From Paludibacterium purpuratum (GTDB taxonomy: Bacteria; Pseudomonadota; Gammaproteobacteria; Burkholderiales; Chromobacteriaceae): a DNA stretch of 64,000 nt. Where the stretch lies: contig NZ_SNZP01000002.1 of the NCBI RefSeq assembly GCF_004363805.1, forward strand, positions 62,001 to 126,000. Reading direction: 5' to 3'. A program made the translations under genes and the position numbers. Shown here in pieces: positions 8,597 through 17,178 of the stretch (positions are counted from its first letter, which is position 1; each line of letters starts with the position of its first letter). Under the pieces are notes generated by a model. It was not told where the DNA came from, did no database searches, and saw only the letters and a list, made by a program, of their open reading frames with translations.

Positions 8597-9298
8597 TCAT
8601 TGACCCGTCCCCGGCGCGTCGGGGTGCAGTTGGCCGTCGGTCAGGCGCCATTGCTTGTCGGTGCGACGCGCCAATTCGCGATCGTGGGTAACGATCAGCA
8701 GACTGGTACCGAAACTTTGATTCAATTCCAGCATGAGGTCAAATACGATGCCGGCGGTGTGGTGATCGAGGTTACCGGTGGGCTCGTCGGCCAATAGACA
8801 GGCCGGACGCGTCACCAGGGCGCGGGCGATCGCCGCACGCTGCCGCTCGCCGCCGGAGAGCTCGCCCGGCTTGTGAGCGAGCCGGGCACCGAGACCGACC
8901 CGCGTAAGGATTGCCGAGGCAGCCTGCTCGGCCTCCCGACGCGACTGGCGCCGCACCAAAAGCGGCATCATGACGTTCTCCAAGGCGGAGAACTCCGGCA
9001 GCAGGTGGTGAAACTGATAGACAAAACCCAGATTGGCATTGCGCCAGGCGCCGAGCGCGCGTTCGCTCATACCGGCAAGCGGGCGCCCCTGCACCGACAC
9101 CTCGCCGGCGGAGGGCTTGTCGAGCCCGCCCAACAAATGCAGCAGCGTACTCTTACCCGATCCGGACGCCCCGACGATGGCCATGGTTTCGCCGGTGCCG
9201 ACAGTCAAATTCACGTCGGTCAGCACGCTGACGTCCAACCCGCCCTCTCGGAAAGCCTTGCTCAAACCCCGGCATTGGATCACGTTCGAATCACTCAT
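8597..9298 (-). CDS. lolD: Lipoprotein-releasing system ATP-binding protein
   Basis: 233-aa ABC ATPase of the LolCDE complex that extracts outer-membrane lipoproteins from the inner membrane to LolA. Walker [10 protein letters not shown], the LolD-type stretch [21 protein letters not shown], signature [15 protein letters not shown], Walker [13 protein letters not shown]. The start ATG lies inside the end of lolC (ATGAGTGA, 8-bp overlap), indicating translational coupling. Confidence 0.96.
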   Translation of the reverse strand: MSDSNVIQCRGLSKAFREGGLDVSVLTDVNLTVGTGETMAIVGASGSGKSTLLHLLGGLDKPSAGEVSVQGRPLAGMSERALGAWRNANLGFVYQFHHLLPEFSALENVMMPLLVRRQSRREAEQAASAILTRVGLGARLAHKPGELSGGERQRAAIARALVTRPACLLADEPTGNLDHHTAGIVFDLMLELNQSFGTSLLIVTHDRELARRTDKQWRLTDGQLHPDAPGTGQ

Positions 9299-10538
9299 AG
9301 CGCAAGGCCTCCGCCGGTTGGGTGCGCGCGGCGCGCCAGCTTGGGTACAGCGTGGCGCAAAGCGCCAATGCCAGTGAAACGATGGTGATCATGCTCACAT
9401 CCGGCCACTGTACGTCGGTGGGCAGGTAATCGATCATGTACACCTGGGGCGACAGTAATTTGCTGCCGGTGATGTGCTCGATGGCACCGACAAGCAGATC
9501 GATGTTCCAAGCACCCAGCACGCCGAACACCACGCCGAACAACGTGCCCAGCACGCCGGCCACCGCTCCCTGGATCATGAAGATCGACATGATGCTGCCG
9601 GGAGAGGCGCCAAGTGTGCGCAGGATGGCGATATCGGCCTGTTTGTCGGTCACGACCATCACTAGCGTGGAAACCAGGTTGAAGGCCGCCACGGCCACGA
9701 TCAGCGTCAGGATGATGGTCATCATGCGCTTTTCGATCTGTACCGCGCGGAAATAATTCGAATTCATATCGGTCCAGTCGGACACCATGGCGTTCTGATT
9801 GAGCTTGCGCTGCAGTTGCGCCTTGACCTCAGGCGCGGCCAGCACGTCGTCGAGCTTCAGACGCACGCCCGACACGTCGTTACCGAGGCGGAACAGAACC
9901 TGGGCGTCATGCAGGTCGATCATGGCGAAAGACGAATCCAGCTCGTACATGTTCATGCGGAAGATGCCGACCACAGTGAATTGCTTGAGGCGCGGGATCA
10001 TACCGGCGGGGGTCACATTGCCCTCAGGCGTGATCAACGTCACCTTGTCCCCCATCCCGACGCCGAGCTGTTGCGCCAGCTGGTCGCCGAGCAGAATGCC
10101 GAAACCGCCCGGTTTGAGCGCGTCCATACGGCCGCCGATCATGTGCTGGCCGATTTCCACCACATGGCTTTCCAACCCGGCGTCGACACCGCGCACCATG
10201 GCGCCGCGCACCGATCCGCCAAAAGACAATAGTCCCTGCGCCGACACGAACGGCGCAGCCGCCACCACGCGCGGCTCTTTCAGCAGGTACGGGCGCAGCG
10301 TTTGCCAGTTGGCCACCCTGCCCTGGTAGTCGCCGACCTCGATATGGGCGGCGGCGCCGAGAATGCGCCCGCGGATTTCCTTTTGAAAACCGTTCATCAC
10401 CGATAGCACGATGATCAGCGCGGCCACGCCCAGCCCGATACCCAGTACGGAAATCAGCGAAATGAAAGAGATGAAGCCGTTGCGACGCTTGGCACGCAAA
10501 TAGCGCAAGCCGATCATCGCCTCGAAGGGCAATTGCAT
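9291..10538 (-). CDS. lolC: Lipoprotein-releasing system transmembrane protein LolC/E family
   Basis: 415-aa FtsX/MacB-like permease with TM1 near the N-terminus ([31 protein letters not shown]), a large periplasmic domain (about 50-270) and three C-terminal TM segments (about 275-395). Start [21 protein letters not shown] is typical of LolC. Only one such permease is encoded here, so it may act as a homodimer (LolF-like arrangement) with LolD; a second permease elsewhere cannot be excluded. Confidence 0.94.
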   Translation of the reverse strand: MQLPFEAMIGLRYLRAKRRNGFISFISLISVLGIGLGVAALIIVLSVMNGFQKEIRGRILGAAAHIEVGDYQGRVANWQTLRPYLLKEPRVVAAAPFVSAQGLLSFGGSVRGAMVRGVDAGLESHVVEIGQHMIGGRMDALKPGGFGILLGDQLAQQLGVGMGDKVTLITPEGNVTPAGMIPRLKQFTVVGIFRMNMYELDSSFAMIDLHDAQVLFRLGNDVSGVRLKLDDVLAAPEVKAQLQRKLNQNAMVSDWTDMNSNYFRAVQIEKRMMTIILTLIVAVAAFNLVSTLVMVVTDKQADIAILRTLGASPGSIMSIFMIQGAVAGVLGTLFGVVFGVLGAWNIDLLVGAIEHITGSKLLSPQVYMIDYLPTDVQWPDVSMITIVSLALALCATLYPSWRAARTQPAEALRYE

Positions 10539-10555
10539 GTAGAAGTCCTTGCGAC

Positions 10556-10783
10556 TTAGCGGTTATACGGGTTTTCCAGCGACTGCATCATGGCAACCAA
10601 CACATCGCGCACCTGATGTTCGTCGCAGCCCATCAGCACCGCGTCCTCGAAGGCATCCTGTGCCATTTGGCGCAGCTCATCGAGATTTTCGCGCATGACC
10701 TTGAGTTTTTCGACGCAAGCCACCGGCTTGCCGTCCGGATCTAGCCAGACCGGGAATTCGAATTGCACGTCGTTTCCATCCAT
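10556..10783 (-). CDS. Small conserved-looking protein of unknown function heading the lol operon
   Basis: 75-aa acidic protein (MDGNDVQFEFPVWLDPDGKP...MMQSLENPYNR) with no signal peptide or membrane segment and a mostly helical second half. It lies 17 bp upstream of lolC on the same strand, so it is probably the first gene of the six-gene operon ending with the EEP hydrolase. I do not recognise the family. Codon use matches its neighbours and the spacing supports a real gene. Confidence 0.72.
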   Translation of the reverse strand: MDGNDVQFEFPVWLDPDGKPVACVEKLKVMRENLDELRQMAQDAFEDAVLMGCDEHQVRDVLVAMMQSLENPYNR

Positions 10784-10790
10784 CGTTAAC

Positions 10791-10819
10791 GAAGATGCCC
10801 GCTGGACGCGGGCATCTTC
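10791..10819 (-). terminator. Strong hairpin between the NlpC/P60 gene and the lol operon
   Basis: Perfect 12-bp stem GAAGATGCCCGC/GCGGGCATCTTC with a 5-nt loop, located 31 bp after the NlpC/P60 stop. No clear T-tract follows on the minus strand, so termination is plausible but unproven. Confidence 0.45.
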
Positions 10820-10850
10820 TATGATTCGCTAGTATAAACCCGCAAAGTTA

Positions 10851-11588
10851 TTAATGCCTCCGGGTTTTTTTGCCGCTCTTTTTGGCACCGGCAGCCTTGG
10901 CGCCGACGGTCCTGCATTTTTTCCCCTTGACGCACACCGACTTCACCCGCTTACCCGGCGTCGTGTCGAGCGTCGAACTGCTATCGGCCGGCACATCGGC
11001 CGCCGCGGCGACATCGGTGCCACTGGCGGCACTGTCCCCACCACTGCCGCGTGCCACTCGACGCGCGCCGTTGTAGTGCGCCACCCAGTAGGACTGGTTC
11101 AACTGCGCAACCTCGATACTTTTACCGGTGCGCGGCGAATGGATGAATTTACCGTTGCCGAGATAAATTCCTACGTGTGAATAAGAAAATCCGCGAGTGT
11201 TGAAGAAGACCAGATCGCCCGGCATCAGTTCCGCGCGATTGATGGATCGACCGACTTTGGCCATGCCCGCGGCGGTGCGCGGCAGGTTGACCTTGAGCGA
11301 TTTCTTGAACACGTACTGGATAAAGCCGCTGCAATCCAGGCCAGTGCTGGGGTTGGAACCGCCGAAGCGATAGGCGACCCCCATCAGGCTGATGGCTTGG
11401 AGCAGCATGTCGCCGACGGCATCGTCGGTCGCTGAAGAGGCATAATTGCCAATCGGATCCCCCGCAGGCTCGGCTGCGGTATTATCGTCCTTGGTGACTT
11501 TATCCGGTGCGGTCTTGTCCGGCGCGGCGGTGACGCAAGCCAACCAGCCTGCCAGCGCGAGGGCGAGTATGCGGCGGTGCAATTTCAT
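10851..11588 (-). CDS. NlpC/P60 family cell-wall peptidase
   Basis: 245-aa secreted protein with a signal peptide (MKLHRRILALALAGWLACVTA) and an NlpC/P60 domain (about 60-180). The catalytic Cys is in TGLDCSGFIQYVF, the first His in SYSHVGIYLGNGK, and the third residue His in KFIHSPRTGK. Such enzymes cut D-gamma-glutamyl-diaminopimelate links in peptidoglycan. The C-terminal tail (about 185-245) is low-complexity Ala/Ser then strongly basic (GAKKSGKKTRRH) with two Cys in VCVKGKKC; it could bind wall polymers or nucleic acid. A Cys lies near the signal cleavage region (LACVTA), so lipidation is possible. Confidence 0.9.
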   Translation of the reverse strand: MKLHRRILALALAGWLACVTAAPDKTAPDKVTKDDNTAAEPAGDPIGNYASSATDDAVGDMLLQAISLMGVAYRFGGSNPSTGLDCSGFIQYVFKKSLKVNLPRTAAGMAKVGRSINRAELMPGDLVFFNTRGFSYSHVGIYLGNGKFIHSPRTGKSIEVAQLNQSYWVAHYNGARRVARGSGGDSAASGTDVAAAADVPADSSSTLDTTPGKRVKSVCVKGKKCRTVGAKAAGAKKSGKKTRRH

Positions 11589-11649
11589 AGGCCGGACTTT
11601 AACGGACAGGACAGGCAGTGTAAAGCCGCCTACTCAAGGCACGTACAAT

Positions 11650-13332
11650 ATGTTGAAAGAAACATTGATTGCCATGCGCGATCTGCCGCGCATGAAAGAA
11701 ATCTCCGGAGTCCTGATTCGGCACGGGTTGGGGGAGTTTGCCGAACGCCTACGATTGCCGCGCGCGATGGAAGTCGCAGGCGAATGGCTGCACTTGCGAA
11801 AATCGGATACCGCCGAAACCACCCCTACCTCGGTACGGGTACGACAGGCGCTGGAGGAGTTGGGGCCGACCTTCATCAAATTAGGGCAAATCCTTTCCAC
11901 CCGCGTCGATGTGTTCGCGCCACATTGGATCGCCGAATTCGAAAAACTGCAGAACAATGTGCCGCCCATCGACCCGGCCCTACTCCCCGAGTTGCTGCAC
12001 TCGGCGCTTGGCGCACCGCCGGAGGCGCTATTCGCCAGGTTCGAGGCCACACCCATCGGCTCGGCCTCGATCGCCCAGGTCCATCGCGCCGTGCTGCACG
12101 ACGGCCGTGCGGTAGCGGTTAAGCTGCGCCGCCCGGGCATCGTGGAAAAGGTACAGGCCGATCTGCGCATCCTGTCGCACCTGGCCACCGTGCTGGAGGC
12201 CGAGTTTCCGGATGCTCGCCGTTTTCAGCCACAAGAGATCGTGCGCCAATTCACCCGTTCGATGACCCGGGAAATGGATCTGGAAATCGAGGCGCGCAAT
12301 ATGGAGCGTTTCGCCCGCGACTTCGCCGGCGACGAACACGTCACGGTACCGGGCGTGCACTGGCAGTACACCAACCCGATGGTCAACGTACAGGACTTCA
12401 TCGAGGGTGTGCCGGGATGCCGCATCGATCAACTGGCGAGCATGGGGCTCGACCCGGCCGACATGGCGCGCCACGGCGCCGACGCGGTGCTGAAGATGAT
12501 CTTGATCAATGGCTTCTTCCATGCCGACCCGCACCCGGGCAATGTCATCTTTCAGCCGGGGCCTCGTATCGCCTTCGTCGATTTCGGCATGGTCGGCCGC
12601 TTGTCGCACGCGCGGCGCGACGAAATCGTCGACCTACTGGCGGCACTCGCTCAGCACGACGAGCGGGCAATGATGGACGCGCTCATCGAATGGACCGGCA
12701 GCAAACAGATCGACGAGGCGCAATTCGCCACCGATATCGGCGAACTGGTATTCGCCTACGAGCACGTGCCGCTGAAGAATCTCCGCATCAGCCAACTCAT
12801 CGGCGAAATCATGGAGCTGATCCGCAACCACTCGATCCTGCTGCCTGCGGATCTGGCGATGCTGTTCAAGGCACTGATCACGCTCGAAGGACTCGGCCGC
12901 CAGCTCGACCCCGACTTCCTGTTGATCGAGCACCTGACGCCGTTCGTCCGCCGCCTGGTGCGTGCCCGCCTCCACCCGGCCAACCTGCTCAAGCGTAGCC
13001 GTCACACCCTTGGCGAAACGCTGAGCATGCTGTCGTCGCTACCGCGCGGCATGGCGCGGCTAAGCAAGGACATGCGCCAGGGCAAGTTCAGCGTCAATCT
13101 GGATCTCAAGCGTCTGGACAGCTTTGCCCGTCAGCTCGACCGTAGCGCCAACCGACTGACGATGGGCATCGTCACCGGCGCACTGATCATCGGCTCGTCG
13201 ATCGTCATGACGGTCAATGCCGGCCCACGGCTATTCGGCCTACCTTTTCTTGGCCTGTTCGGCTTTTTGATCGCCATGCTCAACGGCTTGTGGTTGATCG
13301 CCTCGATCTGGCGCTCCGGCAAGCAATATTGA
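11650..13332 (+). CDS. ubiB: ABC1/AarF-family protein kinase-like, ubiquinone biosynthesis regulator
   Basis: 560-aa atypical kinase/ATPase required for ubiquinone synthesis. The KxGQ-type motif LGPTFIKLGQILSTR, the A-rich loop EATPIGSASIAQVHRA, the VAVKLRRPG lysine, HADPHPGN and FVDFGMVG metal/catalytic motifs are all visible, followed by two hydrophobic helices at the C-terminus anchoring it to the membrane. The ATG at 11650 is chosen because the family begins about here (MLKETLIAMRDLPRMKEI); the open frame extending upstream to 11446 is the reverse shadow of the NlpC gene. Confidence 0.93.
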   Translation: MLKETLIAMRDLPRMKEISGVLIRHGLGEFAERLRLPRAMEVAGEWLHLRKSDTAETTPTSVRVRQALEELGPTFIKLGQILSTRVDVFAPHWIAEFEKLQNNVPPIDPALLPELLHSALGAPPEALFARFEATPIGSASIAQVHRAVLHDGRAVAVKLRRPGIVEKVQADLRILSHLATVLEAEFPDARRFQPQEIVRQFTRSMTREMDLEIEARNMERFARDFAGDEHVTVPGVHWQYTNPMVNVQDFIEGVPGCRIDQLASMGLDPADMARHGADAVLKMILINGFFHADPHPGNVIFQPGPRIAFVDFGMVGRLSHARRDEIVDLLAALAQHDERAMMDALIEWTGSKQIDEAQFATDIGELVFAYEHVPLKNLRISQLIGEIMELIRNHSILLPADLAMLFKALITLEGLGRQLDPDFLLIEHLTPFVRRLVRARLHPANLLKRSRHTLGETLSMLSSLPRGMARLSKDMRQGKFSVNLDLKRLDSFARQLDRSANRLTMGIVTGALIIGSSIVMTVNAGPRLFGLPFLGLFGFLIAMLNGLWLIASIWRSGKQY

Positions 13333-13463
13333 CGTGCATAGCCATCGGCGGCGACCAGGCGTAGCGTGCGTTCGCGCAGCAACGCACGTCACCGCCGGCA
13401 ACACCCCTAAAGGCATGGCGGATCGAGACGATATAAAGACCAGCAACACAGGGAGTCTCGATC

Positions 13464-14243
13464 ATGCGTATCCAGTCCGTCAGTCAGTCGCCCGGCACAG
13501 GCCAATCGCAGGCACAGGCCGCGGCCACCGCCGGCAAGGCCTCCGCCCAGGACCGTGACGACGCGCATGACGACCTGGTCGATCTGCACCAGGCAAGCGA
13601 AGGCGAACTGGCTGCCGCACTGAGCCAGGAGACACTGCTGGCGTTGATGCAGGGTATCCTCGAAGCACTGACCGGTCAGCCGCTGCAGCTCCACGACCCG
13701 CAACACATCACAGGGTCGCTTTACGACGACGCCAAGGCCCCCGCCTGGCTCGCCGCCGCGCGCCATGCCCTCGTCCACCCGTCCAGCCGGGTACTGCACT
13801 TGACCGTCATCGGGCGTATGAGCATGGTCGACGGCGAATCGCAACCTTTCGTACTCGACATGCAACTGCCGAAAGCACCATCGGCGCTAGGCGGCGGCGC
13901 ACTGTCAGGCAGCTTCACCCTGAGCCGCCATGCCGGCGCCTGCCAAGGCGCGCGCGTGGACTACTCCTCGTTGACCACCTTGTCCGAATTGCACGCAGCG
14001 GATCGCTGCAACCCACCATGGACGGCCCTACCCGCGCCGGCCGTGGCGGCTCTATCCGGCACGCCCGTTTTTGCCCAATTTTCTCTGGGCAGCGACCCGG
14101 ATATCCTCAGCATGGCGGCCCGGATTCTGCCCTCCGGACGCGACCATGCGCTGCCGACGTACGCCCATGGTTTGCGTGACGGAGGCTATGTAGACACGGG
14201 AGAACCATGCGGCAGCCTGCACCAAGTCGATATCAGCGCCTGA
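13464..14243 (+). CDS. Hypothetical protein, 259 aa
   Basis: Unrecognised protein with a disordered Gln/Ala-rich start (MRIQSVSQSPGTGQSQAQAA), an acidic helical region (DRDDAHDDLVDLHQASEGELAAAL) and a more structured C-terminal half. It has no signal peptide or membrane helix. GGGAG lies 9 nt before the ATG. Residues about 100-165 alternate in beta-like fashion (VLHLTVIGRMSMVDGESQPFVLDM). Codon use matches the rest of the genome. It stands alone between ubiB and the Fur-box gene; the overall look faintly recalls secreted or flagellar hook-length-like proteins, but this is speculation. Confidence 0.65.
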   Translation: MRIQSVSQSPGTGQSQAQAAATAGKASAQDRDDAHDDLVDLHQASEGELAAALSQETLLALMQGILEALTGQPLQLHDPQHITGSLYDDAKAPAWLAAARHALVHPSSRVLHLTVIGRMSMVDGESQPFVLDMQLPKAPSALGGGALSGSFTLSRHAGACQGARVDYSSLTTLSELHAADRCNPPWTALPAPAVAALSGTPVFAQFSLGSDPDILSMAARILPSGRDHALPTYAHGLRDGGYVDTGEPCGSLHQVDISA

Positions 14244-14265
14244 CCCAAATCCCTGTCATGACGAA

Positions 14266-14294
14266 TTGACAATGAGAACCATTCTCATTAACGT
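14266..14294 (+). promoter_or_regulatory. Fur box overlapping the promoter of the DUF2325 gene
   Basis: AATGAGAA-CCA-TTCTCATT (14271-14289) is a perfect inverted repeat that closely matches Fur boxes. It fills the spacer between TTGACA (14266-14271) and TAACGT (14289-14294), spacing 17 nt. Iron-bound Fur would therefore block RNA polymerase, so the gene should be induced on iron limitation. Confidence 0.8.
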
Positions 14295-14322
14295 ATAAAC
14301 TCGTCAGGACAGGAGAAAACAC

Positions 14323-14661
14323 ATGAATGCAATGCTGGTCGGCGCTGATACCCTTGGCAACATACCCGATGTGCTGAATCAATTCGGCATCACCATTCAG
14401 CGCCACGTCAGCGGACGCAACAGCGCCCACCAACGCAAGCTAGACAAGCTTCCCGTCGACACCGAGCTGCTCATTCTGTTTACCGACTTTCTCGGCCATA
14501 ACGTCATGCGCCACTTCAGGGCCTTGGCGTCGCAAGAGAATGTGCGTTTCATCGCCTGCCGCCGCTCGGTCTGTGCGCTGCGGCAATCGCTAAGCGCCGT
14601 GGGCCTCCACACCATCGACACCTGCGCGAATTGTTCGCAACGATTACAAACAGGCAGATAA
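14323..14661 (+). CDS. DUF2325 protein, probably Fur-regulated
   Basis: 112-aa cytoplasmic protein of the DUF2325 family: MLVGADTLGNIPDVLNQFGITI...ELLILFTDFLGHNVMRHFRALA, a Rossmann-like alternation. Four cysteines fall in two pairs near the C-terminus (FIACRRSVC and DTCANCSQ), suggesting metal or redox binding. AGGAG lies 7 nt before the ATG. The promoter carries a Fur box, so iron limitation is the likely inducing signal. The molecular function of the family is not known to me. Confidence 0.83.
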   Translation: MNAMLVGADTLGNIPDVLNQFGITIQRHVSGRNSAHQRKLDKLPVDTELLILFTDFLGHNVMRHFRALASQENVRFIACRRSVCALRQSLSAVGLHTIDTCANCSQRLQTGR

Positions 14662-14723
14662 AAATTGCACTCTCACGGGTTCAGCGGGGCCAACACCCCC
14701 TCCTCCTGGGCCACATGACGAAT

Positions 14724-14739
14724 CGGCACGACAATTGCT
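14724..14739 (+). promoter_or_regulatory. Sigma-54 (-24/-12) promoter P1 of the KGG-repeat gene
   Basis: CGGCACGACAATTGCT has GG at 14725-14726 and GC at 14737-14738, exactly ten bases apart, and matches consensus TGGCACG-N4-TTGCW at all but the first base. The expected start is about 14750, giving a 5' leader near 115 nt before the ATG at 14864. Confidence 0.82.
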
Positions 14740-14863
14740 GACAGACCGTTGCTGAGGCAACTGGGCATATCCCGATCCCCTCCGTCTCCTATCCAGAGCC
14801 TTCAGCGAAACGCGCAGTGGACGGCTGCGGATCGGATGCCCCCGTATCGAGAGAGCAACGGAT

Positions 14864-15250
14864 ATGACTAGCAAACAAGCAAGCCACGCACAGGAACCGG
14901 ATTCGCCCAAAGGCCTGCAGGGCTTTGCCTCGATGGACGAAGAACGGCAACGCGAAATCGCCAGTAAGGGCGGTCACGCCGCACACGAGAAAGGCACCGC
15001 CCACAAATTCACGCCGGAGGAAGCGCGCGAAGCGGGCCGCAAGGGCGGCGAGACCGTCAGCGAAGACCGTCAACACATGGCTGAAATTGGCCGCAAGGGT
15101 GGCGAACGCAGCCATCGCAACGATCGCGCCACCGAGCAGAACAAAAAGCAAGACCGCCATGAGACGCCGATGGTCAGTGGGAAACAAGAGGGGGGCGAAT
15201 CGGAAACCGAAGAAGAGGACGAGGAGATTTCTAAAACCGGCGCACAATAA
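14864..15250 (+). CDS. KGG-repeat stress protein (YciG/Con-10-like)
   Basis: 128-aa highly charged, probably disordered protein. Three KGG motifs (IASKGGHAAH, AGRKGGETVS, IGRKGGERSH) define the stress-induced KGG repeat family seen in E. coli YciG and fungal Con-10. It has no signal peptide. The C-terminus is very acidic (GGESETEEEDEEISK). Family members accumulate under general stress or in stationary phase; biochemical role unknown. It is preceded by sigma-54 promoter P1 and followed by a terminator at 15269. Confidence 0.88.
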   Translation: MTSKQASHAQEPDSPKGLQGFASMDEERQREIASKGGHAAHEKGTAHKFTPEEAREAGRKGGETVSEDRQHMAEIGRKGGERSHRNDRATEQNKKQDRHETPMVSGKQEGGESETEEEDEEISKTGAQ

Positions 15251-15268
15251 GCCACTCACAGACTGCAC

Positions 15269-15293
15269 AGCCGGGCCGATGGCCCGGCTTTTC
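15269..15293 (+). terminator. Rho-independent terminator of the KGG gene
   Basis: Stem AGCCGGGCC/GGCCCGGCT with a GAT loop, followed by TTTTCCCC, 18 bp after the stop codon. Confidence 0.78.
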
Positions 15294-15434
15294 CCCTCGG
15301 CATCGCCTGCACGTCGTCTCAGCAAGATTCGTCATCTATCCACGCCAACGACTCCGAGAGCAAAACCGAGCGCGCCCTTAATCCAGAGTGAATAGGCATC
15401 GCACAATCTGAGCCGACGCCCCCTGAGCCGTTGC

Positions 15435-15450
15435 GGGCATGCCGGTTGCT
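15435..15450 (+). promoter_or_regulatory. Sigma-54 promoter P2 of the small protein at 15515
   Basis: GGGCATGCCGGTTGCT has GG at 15436-15437 and GC at 15448-15449, the exact N10 spacing, and matches TGGCAYR-N4-TTGCW except for the first base. Expected start about 15461, 54 nt before the ATG. Confidence 0.78.
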
Positions 15451-15514
15451 ACCCGATCGGTACAGGGGGCTCTGCCCTATCCCGCCTTTCATTCAGACAG
15501 AGGTAAACGACGCG

Positions 15515-15709
15515 ATGCCACACACGAAAACTACTGTCCGCCTACCCGCCCCGCCCACGACAGACACGCTACAGCCAAAGGAGCCGGATGTGGCGCGTCT
15601 CGTCGAAGCCAACTTCGGCGATGAGGCGGATATAGCCCACCACAGCGACGACCTGGCCGATCGACCGCCGGTCTCGCCGTCCGCTCAGGATTCGGCACGC
15701 GAACGGTAG
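15515..15709 (+). CDS. Small disordered protein, 64 aa, in the sigma-54 block
   Basis: MPHTKTTVRLPAPPTTDTLQ and onward: proline-rich start, acidic middle (VEANFGDEADIAHHSDDLA) and Ser/Arg end. Not recognised; predicted soluble and unstructured. A purine-rich AGAGG lies about 9 nt before the ATG, and sigma-54 promoter P2 is 65 bp upstream, which is the main reason to accept so short a gene. Its 3' end overlaps the convergent DUF2383 gene by 25 bp. Confidence 0.6.
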   Translation: MPHTKTTVRLPAPPTTDTLQPKEPDVARLVEANFGDEADIAHHSDDLADRPPVSPSAQDSARER

Positions 15710-16146
15710 CGGTCGCATAGCGTGGCGATATCCACATAATTCTCCAGCAAACCTTCATACTGCCGCTGCACGATCAGCTGTACGCTATCGGGCAGTGGCA
15801 GCATCAGTGCCTGGGCGTACTTCTCTTTGGCTTTCGCCTCGCCTCGTTCTCGTTCTTGCAGAATAACCCGATCTTCACTCTGCCCCAGGAGGATGCTGCG
15901 CCCCCCCACCCAAGCGCGATACAACGCGCCGGATAGCGTACCGCCGGTATAGGCGCGCCCGCCGTGAATGCGCACCAAATCCTGTAATGCATGCGCCGCA
16001 ACACGGTAATCCGCGGCACGACGGTGGAGTACTGCTTTCAATTCGTCGGCAAGTGCCTGATTGGCACTCTGGGTAAAGCTGTACTCGCCGTCTTTACAAA
16101 CTTCTATCAAGTCGTTGAGAACCTCTACCAACGCCTGGTTTTGCAT
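15685..16146 (-). CDS. DUF2383 (PA2169-type) four-helix-bundle protein
   Basis: 153-aa soluble all-helical protein starting MQNQALVEVLNDLIEVCKDG, the hallmark of the DUF2383/PA2169 family with a ferritin-like bundle. GAGGAGGTG directly before the ATG is a very strong ribosome site. Members are often co-regulated with stress and envelope genes, but their biochemistry is undefined. Sigma-54 promoter P3 lies 73 bp upstream. The N-terminal domain (1-110) carries the family signal; the last 40 residues form one helix. Confidence 0.86.
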   Translation of the reverse strand: MQNQALVEVLNDLIEVCKDGEYSFTQSANQALADELKAVLHRRAADYRVAAHALQDLVRIHGGRAYTGGTLSGALYRAWVGGRSILLGQSEDRVILQERERGEAKAKEKYAQALMLPLPDSVQLIVQRQYEGLLENYVDIATLCDRYRSRAES

Positions 16147-16218
16147 GGTTCACCTCCTCATTGAGTGGTAACGCCAGCTCGAACGCCATCATAGGGATGG
16201 CTACGCCATCGTCTCCTT

Positions 16219-16234
16219 TGCAAATGCCGTGCCC
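16219..16234 (-). promoter_or_regulatory. Sigma-54 promoter P3 of the DUF2383 gene
   Basis: On the minus strand GGGCACGGCATTTGCA: GG at 16233-16232, GC at 16221-16220, N10 between. It matches TGGCACG-N4-TTGCA except for the first base. Expected start about 16208, 62 nt before the ATG. Confidence 0.82.
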
Positions 16235-16350
16235 GACTCGGATGCGGCGAACTCTACACAGCGTGCTGATTTCCCCCCTTGGGATGGCTAAAACAAAGCG
16301 CCAAGGCCGCAAGCTTACCGCTGCCCTGGCGCACTCCGCTCGCGGCCCCA

Positions 16351-17163
16351 TCAATCCTGCTCCAGCGCAGGAGGCGTCCTCCCCTTGAAAATCAGCACCT
16401 CTACGCGACGATTCAGCAGGCGTCCGGCACGACTGCGGTTATCGGCGATCGGCTTGCGCTCGCCGTAGCCGCGGGCTTCGATTCGCCCAGGGTCGATCTG
16501 CTGCCGTATCAAGGCATGCCTTACCGATTCGGCACGGCGTTCGGACAAGATCTGATTACGGGCGTCCAAACCACGGCTATCCGTATGCCCCTCCACCAGC
16601 ACCAGGTACTCAGGATACTGCTGTAACACCCCGGCCAGTTTGGCAACCGTACTCAAGCCACCCGGCCGTAGATCGGCTCCGGCAAAGCGGAACAAAACAC
16701 TGTCGAGCGTAACGATCAACCCTCGCCCGGTCAGCCGAGACGGCGCGGCTAGTGCGGCATCAAGCGCTCTTCGCAGACTGGCGGCCCGCTGTTCGGCCGA
16801 GCGGATCCGCGCTTCGGCAAGTAACCTGATTCGCTCTTGGCTCGCGGTGGCGACGCGTTCATCTGCCTCGCGGCTGCTTGCGACCTGTTCGGCAACGGCC
16901 GCCTGCTGAACGGCCAAGGACGCCAAATGCCGGATCTCCGTCGGATGTTGCCGTTGGGCCCGACTTTGCAAAGCCAGCTCAAGGGCTTCACGGGCGCGCA
17001 CCAACTCCAGGGGAGCCCAACGAACCACCAGACTATTCTGGCTGGCGTTGTCGTAGGCCCGCTGCGCCGATGCAAGCTCCGGATCGGCCGCCGATGGGGA
17101 AGCGCAGCCGGACAGCAGCGCCGTCATCGCGAGAAGGGAACAAATGGCATTCATTTTTCCCAT
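16351..17163 (-). CDS. OmpA-family lipoprotein with DUF4398 domain
   Basis: 270-aa envelope protein. A lipobox (ALLSGC) follows a short hydrophobic signal, so the mature N-terminus is probably lipidated. Residues 25-150 form an Ala/Arg-rich helical DUF4398-type region (ASAQRAYDNASQNS...EIRHLASLAVQQA). The C-terminal 120 residues are an OmpA-like peptidoglycan-binding domain (LVEGHTDSRGLDARNQILSERRAESV, IEARGYGERKPIADN, NRRVEVLI). It would tether the outer membrane to the wall. It lies 15 bp after the BON gene and is probably co-transcribed from P4. Confidence 0.9.
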   Translation of the reverse strand: MGKMNAICSLLAMTALLSGCASPSAADPELASAQRAYDNASQNSLVVRWAPLELVRAREALELALQSRAQRQHPTEIRHLASLAVQQAAVAEQVASSREADERVATASQERIRLLAEARIRSAEQRAASLRRALDAALAAPSRLTGRGLIVTLDSVLFRFAGADLRPGGLSTVAKLAGVLQQYPEYLVLVEGHTDSRGLDARNQILSERRAESVRHALIRQQIDPGRIEARGYGERKPIADNRSRAGRLLNRRVEVLIFKGRTPPALEQD

Positions 17164-17178
17164 AGACCTCTCCTTCGT

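Noticed and set aside
13365-13388. CGTGCGTT/AACGCACG hairpin after ubiB as terminator
   Set aside because: No U-tract follows; left unassigned.
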